Positions 12,411 to 24,860 are shown, counted from the first letter of the stretch. The stretch is 64,000 nt of DNA from Gnetum montanum (GCA_015680685.1 MNCI01009214.1:65344-129343); one strand, 5' to 3'. Numbers and translations: made by a program. The notes: a model not told the origin generated them from the letters alone.

Positions 12411-14510
12411 TTTATCCTAATACCCAACGTTGGAAGCTAATTTCTCTCTTAATTAAGGAGCAACATGTAGGAGATAAAGTTGTGATTAAAAACCCAAATC
12501 CCCAACATTCTATAGTGATTTTGGAATTTACCACTCCCTTTGCATAATGTGTTATAGCAAAACTGGAGATTTCAAGCCTCTTCTTGCAACAATCAAGATA
12601 ATACTCAAGTTTTGACAATCATGGTGTAGAAGGTTGGATTAACAAGTCAAAATCTGGTATTGGATAAGATAGAGGAGGCTGTAGGAATCATTTTCAAGCT
12701 TATAGATCCATTTTTAGGTGAAGGATCTTTGTCAAGGGCCATCATGTAGCAATTTCTCCCATATTTTCCTTATTTTTGGTAAATTTGTGTAAACATTTTC
12801 CACCTCTAGGCTTGTCTAGGTTGAAATTTTGCATTTTGGTTGTGTCAAATCTAACATTTAGGCTTTTCAATCATGTTGGGGATGAAACTTGGATTTTTTG
12901 GCATCTTTTGGAAAATATTTTGATTTTTCTCATGTCCATATATAATGTTGATGCCCTATTTCTGGCACTTTTGGTCAAATTTTGTCATTTTTTCTAGCTC
13001 ATGTGAAATGTAATTCCTGAATTTTGACTTCATAGAAATGTTGTTAGGGTTTTTAGGTTGTCCTAGATGTGAATTTGGATTTTTTAGATTTTTTGTTGTA
13101 AAGATTTGGATTTTTTCTCAACTTAGTGCACAACATTTTAGCCTGTTTTCTAAAATTTTTAAAATTTTTTTACAAAAAATTTGGTAGTGTTGGTAAATTT
13201 TTGGCCACATATTGTTAGCGTCCTAGGTTCCTAGAGATGGAATATGTAGTGTCCAAGGGTTTTAGGTGAATTTTAATTTTTTTTTATAATTTTTAGAATT
13301 TTTATGATGTTTTTACTACAGTCAATGAACTATAAACTAGGGTTCTTTAGTGAGAATTTGATGAGATTCTAGGTTTTTTGTACATGTAGGTGTAGTGTTG
13401 GTGGTAAATTTAGGTTGCTCAAAGCATGTTCTCTACATCTATGATCAAAAATAATTTTTTATAATTTTTTAAAGGTTTTTCTCAACTGGGATCTGTGTTT
13501 TAGTGGTAAAATTTTGAATTTTTCTTAGCCTGTATTGACAACGTTTGGGTATTTAGAGCTGAATTTGGGCATTGTGGGTTCCTTCCCAATCCCATGGTTA
13601 GTATGTGAGTTCTTAGGCCTTGCGAGGATAATGTATGACACTCCCTATACTAAAAGGAGAGTGTATGAGGTAGTATAGAATTTTCTATGGGAAGAATGGT
13701 AGTGTATGGGCTCCTAGAGTATGAAAAATTGTGTTTTTTGCTTTATTCTTCCCACATTCTAAGAATTTTGTAGTATATCATCTCTTTGGCCCTTTTTCTT
13801 GGGATTATTTCTCATCACCAAGCCAAACACTATCAATTTTATCCTCCTATTATGTGTTATGAGGTTTTTAGTTTTCATGACAACTATTTGTTGAAATGCC
13901 TAGCTTAGTCAAATTTTATCTTTAGTATTTGTGTCAAGTGTAATTTCAAACATATTCATGAATTTTGGCTAGCTTATAATTTTCTTTTCTTGTCAAAGTT
14001 GTTAATTTTTCATGCTTTATTGGTTTTAACATCATTTCATTTTTTAATGGTTACATTTATGGCTATTCTTATCACTAATGGATGCATGTTTTTATTTTTG
14101 ACAAGCCCCATGCAATAATGGTGATGTCATGAAAATATTCCTCCTCCTCCCATGGCTTAGTTTTGACCCTTGATAGACTTATTATACTTTGTTGTTTTAG
14201 TTACATCATTGTTGTTGTGTTTGGCTATCATGGCCTTAGAGACTCTATATTATTTTTTTATTAATATCTATTGCACAATGCAACTATGACTATTGGACAT
14301 TTATTTTTTTATTATTATCACACAGTGTGATTATGGTTCAAAATTTTCTTGGTTTTGTATGTTTTATATTTTTCTATAACAAGGCTACAAAGTAAAATTT
14401 GGGAGTATGATATAATAAAATGAAAAATGTAAAATGAGGCATAATTATTAAAGTAAAAATTGGTCATCCTGTATATGCAAAGGGGAATGAAGAAATGCCA
14501 CATATTCATC
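12411..14510. other. T-rich decayed DNA, no gene recognised
   Basis: Strongly T-rich on the + strand with many runs of attttttt and ggattttttag-like words. Small frames have no motifs. It is probably decayed retrotransposon interior by its position beside the protease relic. Confidence 0.45.
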
Positions 14511-14656
14511 AGTTTTAGATTGTAGTAAGCCATGGTGTCACTAGTTTTAGGCCATGGTAGGCCATTGTGTTGCCAATTTTAGGCCTTGACAAGTTGCTTG
14601 TTTTAGGCCCTATCAAGCCATTATCTTGATAGTTTTAGGCATTGGGAAGCCATGGT
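14511..14656. repeat. Minisatellite, about 32-bp unit, five copies
   Basis: Units begin AGTTTTAG or TTTTAGG at about 14511, 14543, 14575, 14598 and 14631, each containing a GGCC...AAGCCAT core. It lies just downstream (in - sense) of the protease relic. The intact Tat element has a minisatellite with the related core ctagtttaaggcc...ggcc in the same relative place (45383-45640). Confidence 0.65.
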
Positions 14657-14929
14657 TTTTAGTTTTTCTAGCAAGCATGAGATCATCTCAAAAGATCATA
14701 AAATCATGATATGAACATTGAAACATGAGATAAGACTACAAAAGTGAACAAATGATTATTTTGTAAAGAAGGGATAAGATGTCTATAGTGAATTTGTTGC
14801 TTGATCTTTGATAGATCAAGGAACTTATTGTGCATGATTCCATGTTCACGCTTATTCTTTTTTGATATGAGAATAGGCAATTTTTCTTATTAGTAATTTA
14901 GTATTGTAGAATTAACAATGTTAGCATTG

Positions 14930-16565
14930 TTATTATTATTGTTGTTAACCCTAGCTTGTGTGTTAGGAGTTTCATCTTGAAACTCCACCATTGAACCTCA
15001 TTCGATGTTGACATTGTTAACATATGATAAGCATATCCAATCCTCATGAATCAAAATTTCATCATCCTCATATAGCAAATGAATCTTTTGGTGTATAGGA
15101 GATGAGCTTGCTTGAATATTAGCCAACCATGATCTTTCTAGGATCAAGTTAAAACTAGGTGTTTCTTCGAATACTAGGAAGTTGGTAGATGTGAGAAACT
15201 ATTCCATGGCTATGAATTCTAGTGAGATGGAGCCTTTTAGCACTACTTGTAGCTCATTGAATGACTTGAGTATAGAGGTAGAGGTTTCTTGAATGTTTTT
15301 AGTTAAACCTAGTTTCTCAACAATGGTAAACAATATCACATTAGTTGTTACCCCATCATCTACATGAATACGATGAACCATATACTTGCCAACACATATG
15401 GTAATAAGAAGAGGAGTAAATAGTAATTTTTCATTTTTTGAGTCAATCTTCACTTGACTATCATGAAAGATGAGCATGGATTGATGTTTTTTTCCCCTAA
15501 GTGAAGTTTTCTCAATAATAGGGTGAATGGACTCTTTATTAGTAGCTATGTCTCTGCTCATGAGGATAGAAGTTAATATTTAAGCTAGCATGTCTCTATG
15601 AGTAGGAGAAGTCATGACTAGGTCATATAGGTTCAATGACGTGTTCTTTTATTTCAAGGATCATTTGACTTATTCCATTGTTAAGGAAATTATTTTTCTT
15701 GATATGTGATTTTTCAGCCTTGGTAGTCCTAATTCCTCTAGTCTTTCTAGAATTTTTGCCTTATATTTCAACATGTATGGCTTGGATCCCTTGCTCATAC
15801 TTGGTTTGTGATTCTCTCCTGGTTGACTAGTTGATGTCATTTGAGCAATGGAGTTCATAGGTAGAGATAGCCTTGGTGTAGTTCTTAATGGGTCAACTTA
15901 TTTCCAAGCTTTTTATTATTGGCTACCTTCAGTGGATTTAGTTGTTGGTTTGGAGATAGGTAGTTTTCATTGCTATTACAATAGTGATTTCTTGTTAAGC
16001 ATTGATTTATTGGCCACAATAGGTAAGCCTTGATCATGGTTTATTATAAGTTTGTTGATAGATGATGAAGGAACTCAAATAAAAAATGGTTCCCTAACCT
16101 TAGAAGGGTTGGTAACATGTTGTTCGGGTTGTGATGTTGATGCCACTAAAGGTGGAACATGTATAACAAAAGGATTCTTTGGGGCTAGAGGTGATGGTAC
16201 TCATATGAAGAAGGGCTCTCTAGGCTTTAGGTTCTAAGGCTGAGTACTAGTTGATGGTATTTTAATGATAAATGGTTCCCTAGGAGGATTAGACCATTTG
16301 GTTGCTATGAACAAGGCTATGGTGTAAGAGTTATTGCTGGCATTGGAGAGTTTGGCTCATTCAACACCAACTCTCCATAGTCAATCATATTCTGGAGATC
16401 ATCTTTCAATGCTAAGCAAAATTTAGTATTGTGACCAAATAGCAAAATTTAGTATTGTGACCAAATAGTTGATGATAATGGTAAAACCTATCAAGCCTAA
16501 AGTACTTTGGATCAATTGGCATATTTTGACCATTAAATGAAGCAAGCTTTATGAGGTTGTGATGC
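14930..16565 (-). pseudogene. Tat gag C-terminus and protease relic
   Basis: In the - direction the sequence gives, in order, a decayed gag nucleocapsid knuckle (YHYHQLFGHNTKFC) near 16420-16530, a low-complexity linker, and an aspartic protease domain. The protease part is open at 15561-15199 and contains VHVDDG-like IHVDDGVTTN, then continues past a stop to FNLILERSWLA and SSPIHQKIHLLYEDDE near 15050-15150. Order and residues parallel the protease at 46781-45840 (VHVDDGAAANV ... FNLILGRSWLA ... PIHQEIHLPYAGGE). A 26-bp direct duplication at about 16405-16460 disrupts the knuckle. Homology stops near 16565 within the gag segment LASFNGQNMPI; the missing N-terminal gag part may be the relic at 26560-28460. 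Confidence 0.75.
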
Positions 16566-17916
16566 CATTATAAATGAAATTGAAACTTGAGATGTTGGTG
16601 TTGCTTGTTGACTAAGATTCAACTACTTTTAATCTAAGTGAAACTTAGAAGAGATTTTAGAATAATTATTTTCTTGGGAAAAAGATTTCTAGGATTGCCA
16701 AGTCCTACCCTCCATTATTTAAGAGACTTTGGGTCAAAAATCATATATACCTTAGTCTTAACCACTCTCAATGACTTTAGTATGCATCAATTTTTACTTT
16801 CTAGTATTCACGTGATAATGCATCCTATTGAAAATGACATTTATTTGTATACATAATGATCATAGCAACCATGGATATACATGAATACATAATGGTTAGC
16901 ATTGATGTCTATGCTTAATTTAATATGTAAATGATAGAAAGCATGCTTTAAGATCTCAAATATGTTTCAAGGTTGTGCTTTTAAGTTATCTAGGAGGATA
17001 GCCCACTTGACTTATCAACCCCTCCTTGTACAAAATATTTGATTCATACAAAACCTTCAAATGCCAAGAATTGAGTTACAGAACTGCCATGATAGTAAGC
17101 TCAAGTAAACTCAGTTTAGGGTGCGAAATCAAAATGGGACCATCCAAAAGCTTTATCTTCTTCTTTATATCTATAATAGCTGCTTGCTTATCATTCTCTA
17201 TTACCTCCTTTGCATATAAATGTGGTGCTAGTAGTTGTGGATTGGATGATATTCACAACTTACTCCAACTCTTGAATTTAACACACATACACAACCTACT
17301 AGCAAGTAGGGATTCCTAGTCTCTCCCAATACTGCACATTTATAGAAATTATCTATTCTGCATTTCATCTAAGCTGTATTATGGGTATATAGCTTTCATT
17401 GATGAATATTATAGGAACCAATCCTCCTTAGCTAGGAAACCTATCATGACATTTTGAGCATGTGCAATTTTTTTTCTTGAGAGAATCTCATTCACTATCA
17501 AAGCAGAAAGATTTTGATGTCAGCAGTGCTGTTAGCAATCATAGCTACTAAAAACCCTAGTACATTCTTTGGTAGTAGCATCAACAATGGGAGTGGCTGC
17601 AATGATAAACAATAGTAGTGGTATGTGTGATGGCCAATGGTGGTGGTGAAAATGAAGTGCATAGTAGTGATAAAAACTAGCAATGACAAAAATGGATGGT
17701 AGAGGAGGAGGTGTGTTCTTAGGTAAGGGTGCAATGAATGTACATGAAAAGATGTTGATGAGAGCTTAGGAAAAGTGATTCATAATTATCTTTAAAATCT
17801 TGAGAAAGAGGTTGCATTTGATCTGGTTTCTAGCAAGGGATTAGAGCACTTGTTACCAAGTGTTGTTATGATTTCAAAATCAACTTAGTTGATGAATAGA
17901 ACTTGGATGATTAAGC
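16566..17916. other. No gene recognised
   Basis: An open frame at 17026-17319 encodes a hydrophobic stretch but has no context that supports a gene. The last about 60 bp before the element at 17922 can be joined in frame with 24573-24860 into a coding-like reading (see that entry). Confidence 0.4.
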
Positions 17917-17921
17917 ACTAG

Positions 17922-18778
17922 TGATGAGTGGCAAGGTACCCCTACACTCAACCATACGAATATGAACATTTCACGCATGATCTGGTCGAACTCTACAGAT
18001 GGGCTAGTTGTGGTATCTAGATAGTTAGCCTTAGGTCGCAGTTCACTATCTTCCCACCTAGACTAGTATTATCTTTGTCATGTATGGTTGGGTACAGAGT
18101 GAGGTGTATGATGTGGTTTCTAATCTAATGCTACTCTTGAAGGAAATGGAAAATAATGTTAACTAAGATAAGATGGAAAGGGTGAGAGAGAGTCTAAACT
18201 AGCCTAAGTGTGATAAGCATCTGTTCTTTGATTATCCGTACACATCTTGGACTTTGTGCATGACTACTACTAGGATTACCAAGCACATATCCTAGGTACA
18301 CTACTGGGTTACCAAGTACTCACACTTAAATGTTCGTAATCAAGTCATACTCATTTCGCATTTAATAGGAGTTTAAGGGTGAGAGAGATTAACTAAGAAA
18401 GTAGTAAATAATAATTAAATATATAAATAATTAAACTAAGTAAATGCTGCAATGATGAAGTAATCTCAATCTTTATTTCTGGTCATGTGCGTATCTAAGT
18501 ACATCACACTCGAATAAGGATGTTGTACAATTATGATCACCACACTGCGGGCATACACTGGAAAATAATTCTAACTCTAAGAAGGAAAAACTGCAAGAGT
18601 TTGGATAAGGAATTAAGAACTAGATGCTAGCATAAGGAAAGTTTCCTCTTATTTATAGAAATTGAGGCAGGCCACGATATTGGCTGTGATATCATGGTAG
18701 CGATATCACAGCCACTGTGATATCACAATTGTGATATCATAGCAAGGATATCACAACCAGAAAATTTATGACTCATCA
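17922..18778 (-). repeat. 3' LTR of copy 2
   Basis: 857 bp, aligned along its full length with 23710-24567 by eye. The palindrome cluster next to the TATA box reads GATATCATG, GATATCACA and similar where the other LTR keeps some GATATCGCG, so CG sites have been lost here. Confidence 0.9.
18650..18657 (-). promoter_or_regulatory. LTR TATA box, copy 2 left LTR
   Basis: TATAAATA on the minus strand followed by AGAGG, in the position equivalent to 1955-1962. Confidence 0.6.
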
Positions 18779-18788
18779 TACCCCCATG
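18779..18788 (-). promoter_or_regulatory. Polypurine tract of copy 2
   Basis: CATGGGGGTA on the minus strand directly abuts the LTR start, as in copy 1. Confidence 0.75.
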
Positions 18789-18960
18789 ACTAAATGAAAA
18801 CTCGTCCTCGAGTTACATAGAGAACAAGCTCCATTGATTACACAATGGATAAGTATGGGATTATTTACTAACTAGAATGGGTTCATGCCGTAGTGTGGAG
18901 TCAGAAAAAAATTGAGACACAACACAAAAGAAAATCCTATGATTACAAAATTGGTGGAAC

Positions 18961-19695
18961 TCATGTAGTTCCTAGTGGTGGTGGCTCCTCCATAGGTGTC
19001 TTTCCCTTTTCTTACGCTCCAAGTCTTGGGATTTGATGGCGTTGAAGTATGGCCTGGAGTTTCTCCTCTTGTAAGGCCTTGAGTGCCTTGGCACATGTGT
19101 ATGTTTATGCTTGCGCCATAGAGGCATCCCAGTCAGCCTTCTCTTTTTCTTCGATCACCCTTTTATTCTTTGTCAATAGTTTATTAGGTTGCTTGGTTCT
19201 GAAAGTTTCCTGTTGGTTCTGAGCAACCTTTGGCCCTGTATTCAGAAGGTTTAATACTTCCAAAATGGCTTGAATAGAGAAATCAATAGTCACACCATAA
19301 TTGTTAACCCTGGTGTCTTCTTCTTTATTGTGTCAAAATTGGTACATTTCCCCTAATAATGGGAATCCTTTGAGGTGATCCCTAACAGCCTCTGGAGCCA
19401 ATTCTGTGAAAGGTCCAAAGTTTAATTCCATGATCACTATAGTGAGTATGGACCTTTCATGGATGGTTCAAACATAATCCTAGGGCAACGTGTGATATTG
19501 TCCCTGTTCAAACGTTGTAGCAGCTCCTTCTTCCACCTGCCTTGATTGTACAGTAGCAGGGTCTTCTTGGTGGATACTCAATGATTGTTCCTCTTACTCT
19601 GCATGTTGTTTGGCAAGAACTTGTTCTTCACCTCTCCTAGGTCGTTTAATCACACCTTGAGTAGGACCTTCCTATTGTCCACATTCTGGGGCCAT
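18961..19695 (-). pseudogene. Second ORF (ORF2) of the non-autonomous element, function unknown
   Basis: A 245-codon frame starts ATGGCCCCAGA and runs to TGA with several in-frame stops; the longest open piece is 19293-19105. It encodes a hydrophilic, Gln/Glu/Lys-rich product with a predicted coiled-coil segment (ALKALQEEKLQAILQRHQI) and a C-terminus PPPLGTT. The start is preceded by gattgcag, an acceptor-like site; copy 3 has attatag before the same ATGGCCCCAG. The C-terminal LGTT/TTT segment and the start are shared with copy 3 (32596-32916), so this is a family ORF and not chance. It may be expressed from a spliced transcript. No domain is recognised. Confidence 0.5.
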
Positions 19696-21570
19696 CTGCA
19701 ATCACACGGGGCCAATTATTAGTAAGGTTGTTACCAAAGTTAGGTTATACCTTACTGCTTGCCTTAATAGATTTACTTTATTTCCATGTGATGTTAATTA
19801 TTGGAAGAACATGTCCCCAAAAGATTATAATGTTGAGTCCTCTTTGCTTAGGTGGTTTCCAAATTTAATTTTTTGGTATAGCTAAGGGGATGAAATTATT
19901 TTTGACACATTCTATTCTTAATTTTACAACTAATTACCCTTAAAGATGTCCCTTGGGTGATGATTAATTTCAAAAAATTTGAAAAAATTTATGCACTATT
20001 CAGCATGTGCCCCTCCCCCACGACTAAGTTGAACACTCTGGGTTCAAGTAGGTTCAAACGGAATGAAAATCGGAGTACCAACGAGCAAGTTATGGATATG
20101 AAAGCAAGGGATGCACAATTGTGAGTCATAGAGAGGAATTTGAAAAACTTCCCTTGCGTGAATAGTTGCAAATGGTGTTGATTAGCATAGGGGGTCACGT
20201 ATATATATTTTCATCGAAGTTAGGGCACTTAGAGAATGTACCAAATTTTTAATATTTCTTTTGAAATTAACGATGTAAACTAAGGACATCTGGATGATTG
20301 TTAAAGGGTTCCAAGGTAATTCAACTAGTTCTGAAGGCACGAAAATTATGATGGTATGGAATTTATCAATAACGACCTCGAATGGTAGCGAGAAAGGCTA
20401 TGTGATGATTCATAGGAACGTTGAATTGGAGGGATAGTAATAAGGGAAAGAATATCATGAACAATACACTGAGGGTAATAAATGATGTGTGTGAGTTGTG
20501 TCATAAGTGAGTATTACAAAATATTACACAAGTGGGTCCTCCCCAAAGCAGGTTCCAACCTATAATGCCCTTATGTAACCACACTTAAAGTGTTCGTGGG
20601 CACTAGAAGGGTTAAATGTAATCCACACTAATTCAAAAAAACACACACATGTAGTTATCATCGGAATGAGGTAAGAATTCTATGTTACACATGACACAAG
20701 CTACAATTACATGAACAGTGAGATGAGAAGAAGTATAGAAGGGATCGTAGAGATTGGGACATTAGGTAACTGACCCAGGGCACAATGAATCTTGCGTGTA
20801 ACGCATGATTAATGTGTCATCAACCCGTCGTTCAAAGATCAGGGCCAAGTCCATTCCTCTAATCAGTGACATCACATTGTTTCATCCCATGATGAGCAAC
20901 TATGAGAGTACCATAACAACAAGGTGTACAATCACTTGGTGTTTTATTCAAGGGAGGAGTGATTTTTGTTTTGTGGCACTTTCTTTTTTTTTTGAATACT
21001 GAATCCAGAGAAGCAACCAACCTTCAAGCATTGGTGCATGTATTTCTAGTGAGACCCCCTAGAACACCATTGGATTTTTGAGTGCCTTTGATTACTCTTA
21101 CTCTCATTTTTTGTTAGATCTACAAGGATCTTAGTACAACCACGTTACATGATAACTCTCACAAACATCACCAAAGAGAATTCGCAAGTCCCCTTGATAT
21201 CACCCCCTAATCATTCCCTCTTGATCCATCCTTCTTCCTTTTGGGTACAATGAACGTAAAATTAAAATTAATTTTAAGTTTTTAAGAATGTCAAGAATAT
21301 CACTATACCCTTGAACAGAACCTCTTATTTGTAGAATGGATGAGTGGATGTAATGGGCTCACTGTCCACATAATTGATCACTCAAGACTTGAAAACATAA
21401 AACACACCTCAACCAATGATCCACATGAGTGTCTTATTTGTAGACAAGATTACTTATAAAAAACATAAAAGGACAAAAATACCAAAAAGACAAAAATATA
21501 AAACAAGAAGTTGAAAAATGAAAAACTGGAAAACAAAAATTGAAAAATTAAAGAAAATGAAAAATATTTA
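19696..21570 (-). other. Spacer between gag and ORF2 in copy 2
   Basis: No coding frame is supported. It holds the block at 20527-20560 whose minus-strand reading is CCTGCTTTGGGGAGGACC, conserved in copy 1 (about 1020-1040) and copy 3 (about 33818-33845). If ORF2 is reached by splicing, most of this stretch would be intron. An A-rich run of aaaataccaaaaag-type repeats lies at 21480-21560. Confidence 0.5.
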
Positions 21571-23568
21571 TTAATCCTGCTTATTAGAATGATGAATATC
21601 CCTCATAGCTAAATGATTGAGGATGGAAAGGATTAATAAATGATGATGGGGATCCTTGCATGTTGAAAATATTGGAACTTGGACGTACTTACCCCATTTG
21701 GTTTCACACATTTGATTATGATAAGCATAATGGGGCAATTGATACGATGTAGTTCCTGGATAATGAGTTGACTCACTATGATGTTTGGGACCATTAGATG
21801 GTATGGAAGGATTGGGATGTTGCCCTCCATTCGTGTGTTCATTGGGCCGTATGGTTGTTGGAGTGTTAGTTGATGGCCCTGATGGAGTTACATGAGGCGT
21901 TGGGTTTGAAGATAAGGGTGCACCATAGTATGGGACTTGTGCTGAGTGGGAGGATGCAGTGGCCTCAGAATTATGTTGTTCCTTCCTAGGGTCATTTCTA
22001 AAGAAGGGAATCCTTTGCTGTTGCTGAGGTCTTTCATTGCTGTTGGCAATATTAGCACAAGTAACGTTTGGTGGTTGTTGCAGTGGTGCAGACACCTTAG
22101 GAATAGTTGGTGGCGATGTAAAAGGAGGGAAAGGATGAGAATGCTAAAAATTAGGAGAAGTGTGTGGTACACAAGGCGGTGGTTGTATTGAGGACATGGG
22201 TTGATAGTATTGAGGAGAATAGTTATGTTGTGAGATAGAGTATGTTGACCCAGTTGGGGAAATAGGATGTTGAACTAGATAAGCATTTGGGTTCGGATGA
22301 TATGAAGGATGTCTTTAGTTTAGGGGTGGTCTCCCCCATGACTGGGATTGTTGCCACTATGATCGAACATAGTATCTTTGTACGAACTCTGGATGTAACG
22401 TGTTTCCCCAATGCTTATATAAATGTGACAATATTGGGCATTGGTCCTTGGGGTGATTGTATAGGCAAATATTGCATTCATACATATGATTGGCAGTTGA
22501 GCTCTTATTTTCCTTATCCCTTATTTCTAATTGTCTATTGATACTTTGTCCTGCTTCTTGCATTATCAAAACTCTATCTCTAGTAATATCGATATATTCT
22601 CCACACTTTTTATACGTACATTCCAACATCTTATTGATATTTTCCTCGACTTCTTCTAATGATTGTTGTACTAGAAAAGATGGTTATTTCACCTTGTGAT
22701 AGGTCGATTTCTCCTTTTTATGATCATGGACCTTTGTTAAGTTGAGATTTTGTTCCCCTTGATGTTTTTCAACACTTTCCCATCTAGCCAATTCTCCTTC
22801 TTCTTTTGCTACCTGCTTAATAAGCTCTTGGACTTGATGGGTTCATAGTTTGTATAGTTGGCCTTGGGCATACATTCCTAAAGTCTCTCTTGTCTCATTA
22901 CGTAGCCCACTAATAATATGGTACATTAGCCTTTCCTCAGAAAACCCATGGCCTAGACAGTTGTTTAACAGTGCATAATTTTATTCTAAGGCCATGTCCA
23001 AGGGTTCATGTTGTGTTTGTTTCCACTTTTGGATTTTTTTCCTCAAGGCCGACACTCTTGCATAGGTTTGATATCTTTCATTAAAGGCTTCTACCATTGT
23101 TGGCCAATGTCGTATTGAATTTGGTTTTAACAATCTATACCATACTTTTGCTTGGTCAACGAGTTTCATAGCAAAGAGCTTGAGTTTTTGCCAACCGTTA
23201 TCAATGTTGTTCCATGTACAGGCATCGTAGAAGGCTTGTAAATGTTGATGTAGATCTAAGTCATAGCCTCCTGAAAAAGTAGGGAAGTTGTTTAAATCGA
23301 GCCTGGGTAGGCGGCTCTCTTTACGATGCCTACAGGAGATTCAAATAGCCTCTTGTATTTGTGTTAGGCTTATAGTGGCTAGTAGGGGCTCATCGTCATC
23401 CGGTAAGTTAAGCTTTCGTGTGCTGGGATGATGTTTCCTTCGTTTATGTTTGTAAGAAATCCCTAACTCAGATTGCATACTCTAATCTTCATTGTCATAT
23501 AATTCATCGGTTCTCCAGTGAATTTCCTCACTAGGTATGGCATTATTGTAATCTTGTAGGAGAGGCAT
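21571..23568 (-). pseudogene. gag of non-autonomous element copy 2
   Basis: A single frame of 666 codons runs from ATG at 23568 to the stop at 21571, interrupted by about eight in-frame stops but no frameshift that I can see; the open pieces 23169-22981, 22629-22357 and 22095-21571 are all in the same frame. The N-terminal third has the capsid-like retrotransposon gag pattern (SGGYDLDLHQHLQAFYDAC, then KVWYRLLKPNSIRHWPTMVEAF, RYQTY, LIYHIISGLR-type helix). The middle has C-N-I-C-x4-H-x4-C, a zinc-knuckle-like motif. The C-terminal third is rich in Pro, Gln, Asn and His. Copy 3 has the same gag at 52920-54970. This protein would package the element RNA. Confidence 0.8.
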
Positions 23569-23690
23569 GGTTATGAGATTATGTGTGAATTTGTATGTGA
23601 CTTGTTATAATTATTTCTTTCTAAAAGATATATCATTAATTCCTATACAGCGACCTTGTATGATATAACTAATCTAGATAACTAGCACTG

Positions 23691-23708
23691 TCCCCAGTAA
23701 CGGCGCCA
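23691..23708 (-). promoter_or_regulatory. Primer-binding site of copy 2
   Basis: TGGCGCCGTTACTGGGGA on the minus strand, one base from the 5' LTR. It resembles the tRNA-Asp-type primer site TGGCGCCGTTGCCGGGGA reported for Athila and related plant gypsy elements, with two mismatches. Confidence 0.8.
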
Positions 23709-23709
23709 A

Positions 23710-24567
23710 TGATGAGTGGTGAGGTACCCCTACACTTAACCATACGAATATGAGCGTTTCACGCACGATCTGGTCAAACTCCGTAGACAGGCTAGTTGTG
23801 GTATCTAGACAGTTAGCCTTAGGTCATAGTTTGCTATCTTCCCACCTACACTAGTATTATCTTTGTCACGTATGGTTTAGTCCAGAGTGAGGTGTATGAT
23901 GTGGTTTCTAATCTAATGCTACTCCTGAAGGCAATGGAAAATAATGTTAACTAAGCTAAGAGGGAAAGGGTGAAAGAGAGTCTAAACTAGCCTAAGTGCG
24001 ATGAGCATCCATTCCTTGATTATCTGTACACATCTTGGACTTCGTGCATGACTACTACTAGGATTACCAAGCACAGATCCTAGGCATGCTACTGGGTTAC
24101 CAAGTAGTTACACTTAAATGATCGTAATAAAGTCGTACTAATTCCGTGTTTAATAGGAGTTTAAGGATGAGAGAGATTAAATAAGAAAGTAGTAAATAAT
24201 AATTAAATAAATAAATAATTAAACTAAGTAAATGCTTCAATGATGAAGTAATCTCGATCTTTATTTCTGGTCATGTGCGTATCCAAGTACGTCACACTTG
24301 AATAAGGATGTCATACAATTACAATCACCACACTACGGGCATACATTGGGAAATAATTCTAACTCTAAGAGGGAAAAACTACAAGAGTTTGGATAAGGAA
24401 CTAAGAACTAGATGCTAGCACAAGGAAAGCTACCTCTTATTTATAGAAATTGAGGTAGGCCACAATATCGCGTACACGATATCGCGGCTGATGTGATATC
24501 GCGGTGCAATATCACGGCTGTGATATCACAACAACTATATCACAGCCAGCAAATTCATGACTCATCA
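23710..24567 (-). repeat. 5' LTR of copy 2
   Basis: 858 bp with TGATGAGT/ACTCATCA termini. The GATATC/CGCG cluster is at about 24464-24545 and the TATA box at 24438-24445 on the minus strand, giving the promoter of this copy. Confidence 0.9.
24438..24445 (-). promoter_or_regulatory. LTR TATA box, copy 2 5' LTR
   Basis: TATAAATA on the minus strand followed by AGAGG, immediately downstream of the palindrome cluster. This is the copy of the promoter that would transcribe the element. Confidence 0.65.
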
Positions 24568-24572
24568 ACTAG

Positions 24573-24860
24573 AATCTCTAAAAAAAATCAAAGACCAAGC
24601 AAAAGAAGAGTGTTGTATGGAATCATCGAGGCTTTCGTTGACTCTATTGACTTTGCTCAGAGTGGATGGTAATGGAAGTAAGAGATGAAGTTCATTAAAA
24701 GGGCTTGATATTGATGAAGATGATTTCATCATGTATTTGTAAGGTTTGGATTCGATCAAGGTTGCGCTTAACCACCTTAAAAATGAATTTAACGAAAAGG
24801 AGCATGAATTAGGGGAAGCCTAGGCCAAAATTAAAGCTTTGAAACTACCCAAATAGTATC
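24573..24860 (+). pseudogene. Coding-like fragment flanking copy 2
   Basis: Read on the + strand across the insertion site (17881-17921 joined to 24573 onward, removing one ACTAG), the sequence gives a charged, helix-forming peptide with few stops, including SLKKIKDQAKEECCMESSRL and later LNHLKNEFNEKEHELGEA. It looks like a coiled-coil segment of an old gene or of a retrotransposon gag that was split by copy 2. I do not recognise it. Confidence 0.35.

Larger units (their letters stand above)
17922..24567 (-). mobile_element. Complete non-autonomous gag-only LTR element, copy 2 (TR-GAG-like)
   Basis: Two LTRs (17922-18778 and 23710-24567) with TGATGAGT/ACTCATCA ends flank 4.9 kb. The 5-bp target duplication ACTAG is perfect at 17917-17921 and 24568-24572. 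A primer-binding site next to the right LTR and a polypurine tract next to the left LTR set the orientation to minus. The interior carries a 666-codon gag frame and a smaller second ORF, but I see no protease, reverse transcriptase, RNase H or integrase motif. Elements with terminal repeats and gag only are known in plants as TR-GAG; they need enzymes from an autonomous partner. The primer site matches the one described for Athila-type gypsy elements, which makes an Athila-like or Tat-like partner plausible. The matching target duplication and similar LTRs argue that it is younger than most of the window. Confidence 0.9.

Noticed and set aside
17026-17319. 97-codon ORF with a hydrophobic segment as a secreted peptide gene
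   Set aside because: The hydrophobic stretch is not N-terminal, there is no supporting context, and surrounding DNA is decayed.
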